Shown here: in pieces, positions 26,177-34,110 of the stretch
How positions within the stretch are numbered: position 1 is the stretch's first letter
Layout of the letters: every line of letters begins with the position of its first letter
DNA from: Paraburkholderia sp. BL25I1N1
GTDB lineage: Bacteria > Pseudomonadota > Gammaproteobacteria > Burkholderiales > Burkholderiaceae
Direction of reading: 5' to 3'
DNA: 64,000 nucleotides
Assembly: GCF_003002025.1 (NCBI RefSeq)
Contig: NZ_PVZB01000016.1
Location: 153,139-217,138, forward strand
The notes under the pieces: model-generated
Database searches by the model: none
What the model was told of the DNA's origin: nothing
What the model saw: only the letters and a program-made list of their open reading frames with translations
Position numbers and translations under genes: made by a program

Positions 26177-27442
26177 TCAACCCGCCTCGGCAATCTCGGA
26201 GGCGGCCTCGGGAACGGCCGCGTTTTGCGGCGCGGCCGCCGACATGAAGCGCTCGCGATAATCGAGCGGCAGCACGCCGAAACGCCGCAGAAAAGCCCGC
26301 CGCAAGTTCTGTTCGCTGCCGAATCCGCAGTCGAGCGCGATCCGCTTGAGCGGCCGTCGCGATTCGGCGAGCGCGCGCGAAGCCGCTTCCAGCCGCAGCG
26401 CCGAGACGGTTTTAGCCGGCGTGCGGCCGACCTCGTCGACGTAGCGCCGCGCGAAGGTGCGCGGGCTCATCAGGGTTCGTTCAGCGAGCCGCTCGACCGA
26501 CAGGTCGTCGCGCAAATGCGCCGTCATCCAGCTATGCAGCGCCTCGAACGGCCCATTCGCCGAGGCCTGCGCCGCCAGCGCCGCGCTGTACTGCGACTGG
26601 CCGCCCGGCCGCTTCATGAAGACCACCAGCCGCCGCGCCGCCTGCATCGCGACCGCGTGGCCGACGTCCTCCTCGATCAGCGCCAGCGCCAGATCGATGC
26701 CCGCCGTCACGCCCGCCGAGGTCCACACGACGCTGTCGCCTTCGCCGCGCCCGGCATCGCGGATAAAGATCGGATCGGCATCCACGCGGACGTTGGGAAA
26801 CCGCTGCGCGAGGCGCGGCGCTTCGCGCCAATGCGTGGTCGCGCGACGGCCGTCGAGCAGGCCCGCCGCCGCCAGATAGAACGCGCCGGTGCACACCGAG
26901 CACACGCGCCGCGCGCGCGGCGCATGGCGCCGGATCCACGCGACGAGCTCCGGCTGCAGCGTGCAGTGTTCGTCGACGGGGACGCCGGGAACGATGAGCG
27001 TGTCGATCGGTTGATCGTCGAGTGAATCGAGCCGTTCGGTGACGATCGGCAAACCCGGGAAGGTCTGCAAGATGCCGCCGTCGATCGAGGCCACTGTCGT
27101 GCGGTAGGCCACGGGTTGCGGCGCGCGGCGACTGGGGCTGGGTGAACTGGCCGAAGTGGCTGAACCGGCTGCACTAGCCGCGCTGTACGGATTAGCCGCG
27201 TCGTCCGAACTAGCCGAACTTGCCGAATTACTTGAATCAGCCGAATTGGCCGAACTGACCGATATGCCCGTTCGGCCCGCGTCGCGGCTAACTCCCTTGT
27301 CTCTGTCCAGAGCTTGGGCGACGCCAGCGCCGGCCGTTCCGGCGACCGTCAACTCCGCACGCCAGAACGCCTCCAGCGGTCCGCAGGCGTCGAGCAGCAC
27401 CAGATCCGGTGCGACCGCGAACACGATATGACGCACCGCCAT
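26177..27442 (-). CDS. GlxA-type transcriptional regulator (DJ-1/PfpI plus AraC HTH) with a low-complexity insert
   Basis: A 421-aa regulator. Residues 1-210 form a DJ-1/PfpI domain (VFAVAPDLVLLDACGPLEAFW, DTLIVPGVP, and CSVCTGAFYLAAAGLLDGRRATTHW). Residues about 310-400 carry two AraC-type HTH units (LSVERLAERTLMSPRTFARRY and IALDCGFGSEQNLRRAF). An insert of about 45 residues made almost only of Ser, Ala, Asn and Asp sits within the DJ-1 domain near residue 60; it comes from imperfect DNA repeats at about 27130-27275. The start codon overlaps the upstream MFS stop by one base (TGATG), so it is probably co-translated with that pump and may regulate it. Confidence 0.88.
   Translation of the reverse strand: MAVRHIVFAVAPDLVLLDACGPLEAFWRAELTVAGTAGAGVAQALDRDKGVSRDAGRTGISVSSANSADSSNSASSASSDDAANPYSAASAAGSATSASSPSPSRRAPQPVAYRTTVASIDGGILQTFPGLPIVTERLDSLDDQPIDTLIVPGVPVDEHCTLQPELVAWIRRHAPRARRVCSVCTGAFYLAAAGLLDGRRATTHWREAPRLAQRFPNVRVDADPIFIRDAGRGEGDSVVWTSAGVTAGIDLALALIEEDVGHAVAMQAARRLVVFMKRPGGQSQYSAALAAQASANGPFEALHSWMTAHLRDDLSVERLAERTLMSPRTFARRYVDEVGRTPAKTVSALRLEAASRALAESRRPLKRIALDCGFGSEQNLRRAFLRRFGVLPLDYRERFMSAAAPQNAAVPEAASEIAEAG
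27130..27275. repeat. Imperfect short repeats encoding a Ser/Ala/Asn/Asp-rich insert
   Basis: On the plus strand, variants of GCCGAACTG or GCCGAATTG recur roughly every 9-18 bp between about 27150 and 27265. They stay in the frame of the regulator gene and encode its low-complexity stretch on the opposite strand. Slippage-generated expansion is the likely origin. Confidence 0.6.
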
Positions 27443-28698
27443 CAGGACACCTCCGCCATTAACTGCCGCTTGCGCGACCACGCGTACCCGAGCGTGGCCA
27501 GCGCCGCCGCCGCGAGCAGCGGAAATATCGCGGCATTGATCGTCGCCCAGCCGAAACGGGCCAGCAATTGACCTGCAAACAGCGAACCCAGCGCGGAAAA
27601 CGCGAACGTCGTGAACTCGCTGGTGGCCTGCGTCTTGGCCCGCTCCGACGGCCGGTACGATTGCGCGAGCAGCGTCGAGCCGCCGACAAACATGAAATTC
27701 CAGCCCACGCCGAGACAGGCGAGCGCCGCATAGAAATGCGGCAGATCGGTCGAACGCAAGGCGAGTACGCCGCACAGCGCAGACAGCGCAATGCCCGCGC
27801 CGATCACCCGCAGCACGCCGAAGTGCTTGATCAGCCGCGCGGAAAAGAGCGACGGCGCGAACATGCCGACCAGGTGCCACTGGATGATCTGCGCGCCGTC
27901 GCCGATCGTGTGGCCGCAGGCGACCGCGGCGATCGGCGTCGCGGTCATCACGAACATCATCACGGCGTAGCCGAGCGCGTTGTTGGCGAGCGCCGCCGCG
28001 AAGATCGGCTGCCGCACGATCTCGCCGAGCGGCCGCGCCGCCTCGTGAGTTGCCGCTGTGCTCGCGATGGGCGCCTTGTCGCGATACAGCAGTGTCAGCA
28101 ACGCAATCGATAAAAGCCCGAAGCCCGTGACCAGCGCATACGAACCCGCGAATGCGACCGGCGCCAGCCAGTCTTTGCTCCACGCGGCAAGCAGCGGTCC
28201 GCAGACGGCGGCCACCACGCCGCCCGCCAGCACGGTCGAAATCGCGCGACTTTTGTCGTCGATGCCGACTGCATCTGCGGCGGCGAGCCGGTAGTACTGC
28301 GCGAATGCCTGGAACACGCCAACTGTCGCCGTGCCGGCACAGAAAGCCCAGAAACTCTGATGAAAGATCGCCCATACGGACACCGCGCCGCCGAGCGCGC
28401 CGACGCCCGCGCCGAGCAAGAAGCCGGCACGTCGGCCCACGCGCGCCATCAGGAACGACGCGAAGATGGTCGTCAGCGCGGCGGCGACGGTGATCAGCGA
28501 GAACGGCAGTGTGGCGAGCGCTTTATCGTCGGCGAGTGTGTAGCCGACCAGACCGGTCAGCGTCAGATCGATCGATACCGATGACGTGTACAGCGCCTGG
28601 CACACGGCCAGCACGCGCGCGGCGCGCCGGTCGTGTGGATCGCTGCCGCGTAGGCCGGTTGAACGGGCGGAGATGGTGGAAGCGGCGGACGGTGGCAT
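27442..28698 (-). CDS. MFS transporter
   Basis: A 418-aa major facilitator protein with about 12 helices. The first half carries the loop FLMARVGRRAGFLLGAGVGALGG, equivalent to MFS motif A; the second half has RLIKHFGVLRVIGAGIALSAL. The ATG at 28698 (MPPSAAS) is preferred to a TTG at 28710. Substrate cannot be deduced. Its stop overlaps the GlxA-type regulator start, suggesting an exporter-regulator pair, with the regulator sensing the transported compound. Confidence 0.88.
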   Translation of the reverse strand: MPPSAASTISARSTGLRGSDPHDRRAARVLAVCQALYTSSVSIDLTLTGLVGYTLADDKALATLPFSLITVAAALTTIFASFLMARVGRRAGFLLGAGVGALGGAVSVWAIFHQSFWAFCAGTATVGVFQAFAQYYRLAAADAVGIDDKSRAISTVLAGGVVAAVCGPLLAAWSKDWLAPVAFAGSYALVTGFGLLSIALLTLLYRDKAPIASTAATHEAARPLGEIVRQPIFAAALANNALGYAVMMFVMTATPIAAVACGHTIGDGAQIIQWHLVGMFAPSLFSARLIKHFGVLRVIGAGIALSALCGVLALRSTDLPHFYAALACLGVGWNFMFVGGSTLLAQSYRPSERAKTQATSEFTTFAFSALGSLFAGQLLARFGWATINAAIFPLLAAAALATLGYAWSRKRQLMAEVS

Positions 28699-28813
28699 CG
28701 AAAGGTCCAAGGCGGCGGAAGGGAGATGACCCGATCGTCACATGAATGCCGGTGGCAGAAATGCCAATGGTGCATCAATTTCTGCCACACGTGATCAGTG
28801 GCCGGCCGCTCGC

Positions 28814-28957
28814 CTATTTGCGGACCGAGATACCTTCGTCGATGGTGCCGTACATCGTGATGCTGCCGGTGCCCGCGCCTGAGCCCGACGCGCCGCCGCC
28901 CTGCGCACATGCGCCGAGCAGCAATGCCGCGGCAACGACGGCAAGGAGAGTTTTCAT
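28814..28957 (-). CDS. Small lipoprotein with a porin-like N-terminal motif
   Basis: A 47-aa protein starting MKTLLAVVAAALLLGACAQ, with lipobox LGAC, so it should be cut and lipidated. The mature part is a Gly/Ser/Ala linker ending GSITMYGTIDEGISVRK. From memory this closing stretch resembles the first beta-strand of mature Burkholderia general porins (SSVTLYGVIDEG-type). The shorter start at 28957 is chosen because it gives the lipoprotein signal. Function unknown. Confidence 0.7.
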   Translation of the reverse strand: MKTLLAVVAAALLLGACAQGGGASGSGAGTGSITMYGTIDEGISVRK

Positions 28958-29184
28958 GGCTGCTTGTTTCCTGCTAGGACAGGCTTCGATTCTAGCCTGG
29001 CGGTCTTGGGCGGCACCGAAGCGCGGCTCGGGGGCCAACAGCCAACCCGCGACACGCTACCCGCCTGCCAGGTTTTCGTAGCTGCTGCATCCGACACTTC
29101 ACGCTAAGCTGAAACATCGAATCGCGCAGGCCGATACAGTGGCCTACATGGCGCGACAAAAGCGCCGCTCTCCGGAGACATCAG

Positions 29185-29904
29185 ATGCCTGCCACCCTCG
29201 CAGACGAACAGAACCAGCACCATTTCCCCGGCTTGAGCCGCATCGGCGCACTGCTCGCCGATCCCGGCCGCGCCGCCATGCTGTGGGCACTGATGGACGG
29301 CAGCGCTCGCCCGGCCGGCGAACTGACGATGATCGCGGGGCTCTCGCCATCGGCGGCCAGCGCCCATCTCGCGCGCCTGACCGACGGCGGCCTGCTCGCG
29401 CTCGAAGTGCGTGGCCGGCATCGCTATTTCCGGATCGCCTCGCCGGATATCGCCGCGTCGATCGAAGCGCTCGCCAACGTCGCGCAAGTCAGCGCGCCGC
29501 AGCGTCCCGTGCCGCGCCCCGTGCGCACCGTGCCGCTCGACATGCGTTACGCGCGCACCTGCTACGACCACATGGCCGGCGAATTGTCGGTGCGCGTGTT
29601 TGAGCGGCTGGTCGAAGGCGGTCTGCTGACGCTGCATGGCACGTCGCTGGAAGCGACCGCCGACGGCATTGCCCGCCTCGCCGACTGGGGCATCGACACG
29701 TCGGCCCAGAAAAGCCGGCGCCGGCGCTTTGCCTGCACCTGCCCCGACTGGAGCGAACGGCGTCCGCACCTGGGCGGCGCCCTCGGCGCGGCGCTGCTCG
29801 ATTCGTGGACTTCGCACGGCTGGGTCGAGCGCGCCGAGCGGCCGCGAATTCTGCGCATCACGCCGGCTGGGCATCGTCATTTCGACGCGTTTCTCGCCGC
29901 GTGA
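29185..29904 (+). CDS. ArsR-family winged-helix transcriptional regulator
   Basis: A 239-aa protein. The N-terminal 90 residues form an ArsR-type winged helix (RIGALLADPGRAAMLWALMDG, then ELTMIAGLSPSAASAHLARLTDGGLLALEVRGRHRYFRIA). The remaining 140 residues contain a second conserved region with CPDWSERRPHLGGALGAALLDSW, found in a subset of larger ArsR-like regulators. I do not see the classical metal-binding ELCVCDL box, so a metal sensor role is unlikely. Target genes are unknown; neighbours are a small lipoprotein and the FecR-like gene. Confidence 0.87.
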   Translation: MPATLADEQNQHHFPGLSRIGALLADPGRAAMLWALMDGSARPAGELTMIAGLSPSAASAHLARLTDGGLLALEVRGRHRYFRIASPDIAASIEALANVAQVSAPQRPVPRPVRTVPLDMRYARTCYDHMAGELSVRVFERLVEGGLLTLHGTSLEATADGIARLADWGIDTSAQKSRRRRFACTCPDWSERRPHLGGALGAALLDSWTSHGWVERAERPRILRITPAGHRHFDAFLAA

Positions 29905-30086
29905 GGCGCCCTTGAGTGCGTGACTCGGTTACAGGAAATCGGCAACCAGCTTACGAATCGCCTTATCGAGACCTTTTGTTACACGCTGGTGAGCCGGCCT
30001 TACAAAAGTGGGGGTCTTGAAACAAACGCCGCGGGTACAGTGACTGCACGGATGCCGCACGATGCCGCGTCCGTCGGAGCCAAATC

Positions 30087-32756
30087 ATGAGAACAGTCAT
30101 CCCACACCGCTATTCGAACCGCCGCGTTGTCGGCTGTACGCTGATCGCAGCCGCCACCTTCCTGCTGGCAGGCCAGGCCACCTTTGCTCAGGAAATCGAA
30201 CAGGCGCCGCAGAGCGCCGCCGCCGCGCAGAACACGGATCCGCCTGGCCGCGTCGCGCGTCTGAACTACACGGCGGGCGCGGTGACCACCGAACCGGCCG
30301 GCGCCACCGACTGGTCCTACGCGCAGGTCAATCGCCCGCTCACCACCGGCGACCAGTTGTGGAACGATCAGAACGCGCGCTCGGAGTTGCACATCGGCTC
30401 GACCGCGGTGCGCCTCGGACCGTCCACCAGCCTCGATCTGCTCAACCTCGACGACAACAGCGCGCAACTCAAAGTCGCGCAAGGCACGTTGTCGGCGCGC
30501 GTGCGCGAGCTCGCACCGGGCTCGTCCTACGAGATCGATACGCCTAATCTCGCGCTCGGCCTGAACGGCCCCGGCGACTATCGCGTCGATGTCGCACCCG
30601 ACGGCAGCAGCACGACCGTCACCGTGCGCAGCGGCGCCGCCACGGTATACGGCGACGGCGGCCAGGTGCCGCTCGCGGCCGGCCAGCAGATCCGCTTTAG
30701 CGGCACCAACCTGCAACAGCTCGCCGACAATGGCGCGCCTGGCCTCGACGCCTTCGACCAATGGGCCGCCAGCCGCGACGCCGCGGAAGACCGCTCGGTG
30801 TCGGCGCGCTACGTGTCGCGGGACATTCCCGGCTACCAGGACCTCGACGCCAACGGCACGTGGCAAAGCTCGCCGCAATACGGCGAAGTCTGGGTGCCGC
30901 GCGGCACGCCCGCCGGCTGGGCGCCGTATCGCGACGGCCACTGGGTGTGGCAGGCGCCGTGGGGCTGGACGTGGGTCGACGACGCGCCATGGGGCTTCGC
31001 GCCCTACCACTACGGCCGCTGGGCTCAGGTCGACGACTCGTGGGCGTGGGTGCCGGGACCAGTCGCGGTCAGCGAGCCGCCCGTCTACGCGCCGGCCCTC
31101 GTTGCCTTCGTGGGCGGCGGCGGCGGCGGCGTGAACTGGGGAGTGGATCTGGCGATCGGCGGAGCGGTCGCCGCCGGCGTCGCGTGGTTCCCGCTCGGGC
31201 CAGGCGAGCCGTGGCATCCGCATTGGGGCGGTCACGATCACTGGAGTCCCGGCTACTACAACCGCGTCAACCGGACGACGATCGTCAACAACTACAACCG
31301 CAACGTGAATGCGACCAACATTCACAACACATACATCAACTACCGCGCGCCGGGCGCCGTGACCGCAGTGCCGGCGACGGCCTTCGTGCACGGACAGCCG
31401 GTCGGACGCTTTGCCCAGAAGGTCGATCCGCGGCAATGGCGCAACGCACAGATCAACCCGGGCGGTCCGGGCATCGCGCCGGTGCGGGAGAGTTTCGGGC
31501 CGGGCCAGCGCAACGCGAATTACCGGCCGCCGGCGGCGGTAACGACACGTCCGGTGGTGGCAACGCGTAGTCCGGTGATGCCGGCGGCCTACCACGACAG
31601 CCTCGCGCAGCGTTTCGCGCAAAGCGGCGGACGGGTGCCGGGCGGCGGTCAGCCTATCGTGCGGACCTCGGTGCCGGCGCACATGGCGGGTGGACCGGGC
31701 GCGCTGCCGGTGCAGAACGTGCGGGTCGTGCAATCGCATATCGCCGGACGTGCGCCGGGGATGGCAGCCGGTGCGCCGGGTGGACCGAATGGGATGCAGC
31801 AGCGACCGGGCGAAGCACCGCGCGGCGCAGAGCAGCAAGCGCATCCAGGGACGCCGCCGGGCGCGCCGGGTGGAGCCGGCGCCATGCAACAACAGGCCGC
31901 TCAGCGGCCGAGCGAAGCACCGCATAGCGGCGAATCGCAAGCGCGGCCAGGCATGCCGCCGCAGATGGCCAACCAGCGGCCGCAGGCTGGCGAGGCGGGT
32001 CATCCGTCGAACGGTGTGCCGCGTCCGCCGCAAGCGAACAGCGGCAATCCGGCGGGGTTTGCACAGCAGCAGCAGCAGCAGCGGGGTATGCCGCAGCAGG
32101 CGGGTCAGCAGCCAGGCGCGAACCCGGGTTTAAACCAGCGTCACGAGCCCGCCTGGACCCAGCCGCACACGCCGATGGCGCAGCAAGCCCAGCAGCACGG
32201 CGGCCCGCAGCCGCAGACAGGACGGCCAGAGTTCGCGGCGCAACAGCCCGGCGCGCAGCAGCACGGTGCGCCGCGTCCCGGGGAGAATCCGGCGGTCCAG
32301 CAGCAACAGCAGCAGCAGGCGCGTCAGCAGGAGATTCGCCCGCAACCCCAACCGCAACCGCCGCAGCAGCAGGCCCAACCGCAGCGTCAGCCTGAGCCGC
32401 GGGCGCCGCGTCCGGCAGAAATTCAGGCGCAGCAACAGCCGCGTCAGGAATATCATCCGCAGCCCGTGCAGCAACCGATGCAGCAGCCGCGCCAGGAACC
32501 ACGTCCGGAGCCGCGCCAGCAGCAAGTGCAGCAGCAACCCCGGCCGGAGTTCCATCCGCAGCCGCAGCCTCAACAGCAGCCGCGCCAGCAGCAGGTGCAA
32601 CAGCAACCCCGGCCGGAGTTTCATCCGCAACCGCAACAGCAACCGCGTCAGGAGCCGCATCCGCAGCAGGCGCAGCAGCCGCGTCCTCAGGCACAGCCGC
32701 AGCACGGTGACCAGCATTCGGGCGGCGGCAACCACGACGAGCATCGCAGAGGCTGA
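30087..32756 (+). CDS. Large exported FecR-like protein with Trp-rich region and Pro/Gln-rich tail
   Basis: An 889-aa exported protein. It has a signal peptide (about 1-34), then a FecR-like region (about 45-215: VARLNYTAGAVTTEP, LKVAQGTLSARVREL, GQQIRFSG). A Trp/Tyr-rich part follows (about 250-335) with GTWQSSPQYGEVWVP, DGHWVWQAPWGWTWVDDAPWGFAPYHYGRW, of the DUF6600 type. The last 360 residues are dominated by Pro, Gln, Gly and Arg, without recognisable domains. The family is common in Burkholderia, but its function is not established; an envelope structural or polysaccharide-linked role is a guess. It contains a 69-bp tandem repeat near its end. Confidence 0.85.
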   Translation: MRTVIPHRYSNRRVVGCTLIAAATFLLAGQATFAQEIEQAPQSAAAAQNTDPPGRVARLNYTAGAVTTEPAGATDWSYAQVNRPLTTGDQLWNDQNARSELHIGSTAVRLGPSTSLDLLNLDDNSAQLKVAQGTLSARVRELAPGSSYEIDTPNLALGLNGPGDYRVDVAPDGSSTTVTVRSGAATVYGDGGQVPLAAGQQIRFSGTNLQQLADNGAPGLDAFDQWAASRDAAEDRSVSARYVSRDIPGYQDLDANGTWQSSPQYGEVWVPRGTPAGWAPYRDGHWVWQAPWGWTWVDDAPWGFAPYHYGRWAQVDDSWAWVPGPVAVSEPPVYAPALVAFVGGGGGGVNWGVDLAIGGAVAAGVAWFPLGPGEPWHPHWGGHDHWSPGYYNRVNRTTIVNNYNRNVNATNIHNTYINYRAPGAVTAVPATAFVHGQPVGRFAQKVDPRQWRNAQINPGGPGIAPVRESFGPGQRNANYRPPAAVTTRPVVATRSPVMPAAYHDSLAQRFAQSGGRVPGGGQPIVRTSVPAHMAGGPGALPVQNVRVVQSHIAGRAPGMAAGAPGGPNGMQQRPGEAPRGAEQQAHPGTPPGAPGGAGAMQQQAAQRPSEAPHSGESQARPGMPPQMANQRPQAGEAGHPSNGVPRPPQANSGNPAGFAQQQQQQRGMPQQAGQQPGANPGLNQRHEPAWTQPHTPMAQQAQQHGGPQPQTGRPEFAAQQPGAQQHGAPRPGENPAVQQQQQQQARQQEIRPQPQPQPPQQQAQPQRQPEPRAPRPAEIQAQQQPRQEYHPQPVQQPMQQPRQEPRPEPRQQQVQQQPRPEFHPQPQPQQQPRQQQVQQQPRPEFHPQPQQQPRQEPHPQQAQQPRPQAQPQHGDQHSGGGNHDEHRRG
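32514..32648 (+). repeat. 69-bp tandem duplication in the Pro/Gln-rich coding tail
   Basis: The unit starting 32514 (encoding QQQVQQQPRPEFHPQPQ) recurs at 32583, exactly 69 bp later. A few synonymous changes separate the copies and the second lacks about 6 bp at its end. It lies in the 889-aa protein gene and keeps the frame. Confidence 0.8.
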
Positions 32757-32785
32757 GCGCCTCCCGCCGGCGAATCGGCACGGAG

Positions 32786-32829
32786 CGTAAAAAAACCGCC
32801 GCGATTCGCATCGCGGCGGTTTTTTTCTT
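32786..32829. terminator. Bidirectional terminator between the FecR-like gene and thyA
   Basis: AAAAAAACCGCCGCGAT pairs with ATCGCGGCGGTTTTTTT. The A run on one side and T run on the other serve both convergent genes. Confidence 0.9.
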
Positions 32830-32864
32830 TATGCGAGCGGGCGGCTTTCCGACCCGGCCGACGA

Positions 32865-33836
32865 TCAAACGGCCATCGGCGCCGTGAGCGGCTCATGATG
32901 CCGGTAGCCGACCATCGAGAAATCCGACGGCTCGATCTTTTCGAGCCATTCCGGCTCGTACACGCCGGTCTTCGCATACTCCGGCACGCGCTCCGAGATC
33001 GCGAAGGCCGGGCTTTCGTACGGTTCACGCTTGAGCTGCTGCTGCAACATGTCGAGCTGGTTCTCGTAGATGTGCGCGTCGCCGATGAAATAGGTGAACC
33101 AGCGCGGCGTGTAACCCGTCAGTCGTCCGACCAGATGCAGCAACGCCGCGCCTTCGGTCAGATTGAACGGCGTGCCGAGCCCGATATCATTACTGCGAAT
33201 GTACAGGCACAGCGAAATCTCCTTGGTCACCACATTCGGCAGGAACTGATACAGCAGGTGGCAAGCCGGCAACGCGATCTGGTCGAGCACAGCGGGGTTC
33301 CACGCATGAAACAGAATGCGCCGGTCCGCCGGGTTCTGCATGATCGTGTCCAGACATTGGCGCAGCTGGTCGATCGCCTTGTACAACAGGATTTTGTTGC
33401 TGCCGTCTTCCTCGAATTCGGTCACCACCTGGAAGCCGCGTGCGGTCGCGTCGGCCAGCTGCGCGCCCGCAGTCGCGTCCAGCACCTTGTAGGCCGGCCA
33501 CTGGCGCCACTGCACGCCATATACGTCGCCGAGGTCGTCCGGACCCTGGCGATACGGATTGGCGAGCCATTGCGGATTCTGGTTCGCGTTCGCGTCCCAC
33601 ACCTTGCAGCCGAGATCGCGGAAATCCGCGGCGCTGCGCGAGGCGCGCAGGAACCCGACCAGTTCGCCCACCGCCGATTTGAACGCCAGCTTCTTCGTGG
33701 TGACCGCGGGAAAACCTTGCTGAAGGTCGAAGCGCAACATCGCGCCCGGCATGCTGATGGTGCGGATGCCAGTGCGATTCTCCTGCCACGTGCCGGTGTC
33801 GAGAATCGTGCGGACGAGGTCGAGGTATTGTTTCAT
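32865..33836 (-). CDS. thyA: Thymidylate synthase ThyA (long form)
   Basis: Converts dUMP and methylenetetrahydrofolate to dTMP and dihydrofolate. The 323-aa protein has RTGIRTISMPGAMLRFDL, the catalytic-cysteine loop LPACHLLYQF, SNDIGLGTPFNL and GDAHIYENQ. It is about 60 residues longer than E. coli ThyA (264 aa). The extra part is in the small domain (about residues 95-150), as in the L. casei enzyme. The ATG at 33836 (MKQYLDLVRT) is chosen; the frame upstream is not conserved. dfrA, the partner in dTMP synthesis, is 3 kb away, past the sigma-54 regulator region. Confidence 0.95.
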   Translation of the reverse strand: MKQYLDLVRTILDTGTWQENRTGIRTISMPGAMLRFDLQQGFPAVTTKKLAFKSAVGELVGFLRASRSAADFRDLGCKVWDANANQNPQWLANPYRQGPDDLGDVYGVQWRQWPAYKVLDATAGAQLADATARGFQVVTEFEEDGSNKILLYKAIDQLRQCLDTIMQNPADRRILFHAWNPAVLDQIALPACHLLYQFLPNVVTKEISLCLYIRSNDIGLGTPFNLTEGAALLHLVGRLTGYTPRWFTYFIGDAHIYENQLDMLQQQLKREPYESPAFAISERVPEYAKTGVYEPEWLEKIEPSDFSMVGYRHHEPLTAPMAV

Positions 33837-34110
33837 TCGGGTTCCTTCGAGGCGCGTGCGAGTCGATCCGGGCGCCACGGAGATTGAGCGGAAAACCCGA
33901 TTTTAACAAGCGCGGCGGGACGACGCCCGGTCGTGGCGCGCGGCATCGAAAATATCGAGGGAAAAGGTGAGACGAAGTATTGCGAGTTCGGCGCGAGCGA
34001 ACGGCACACGGCCGGTCGCAGGATTGCTCGAAAGGTGCTGAACGCGCTGCTGGAATCCGCTGTTGAAATCGTTTTCCGGCCCACGAGACCCGCGAGGCCC
34101 GTCAAACGAT

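Noticed and set aside
32060..32100. CAG trinucleotide runs considered as a CRISPR or phase-variation repeat
   Set aside because: They encode the Gln-rich tail in frame, with no spacers and no regular repeat length; simple low-complexity coding.
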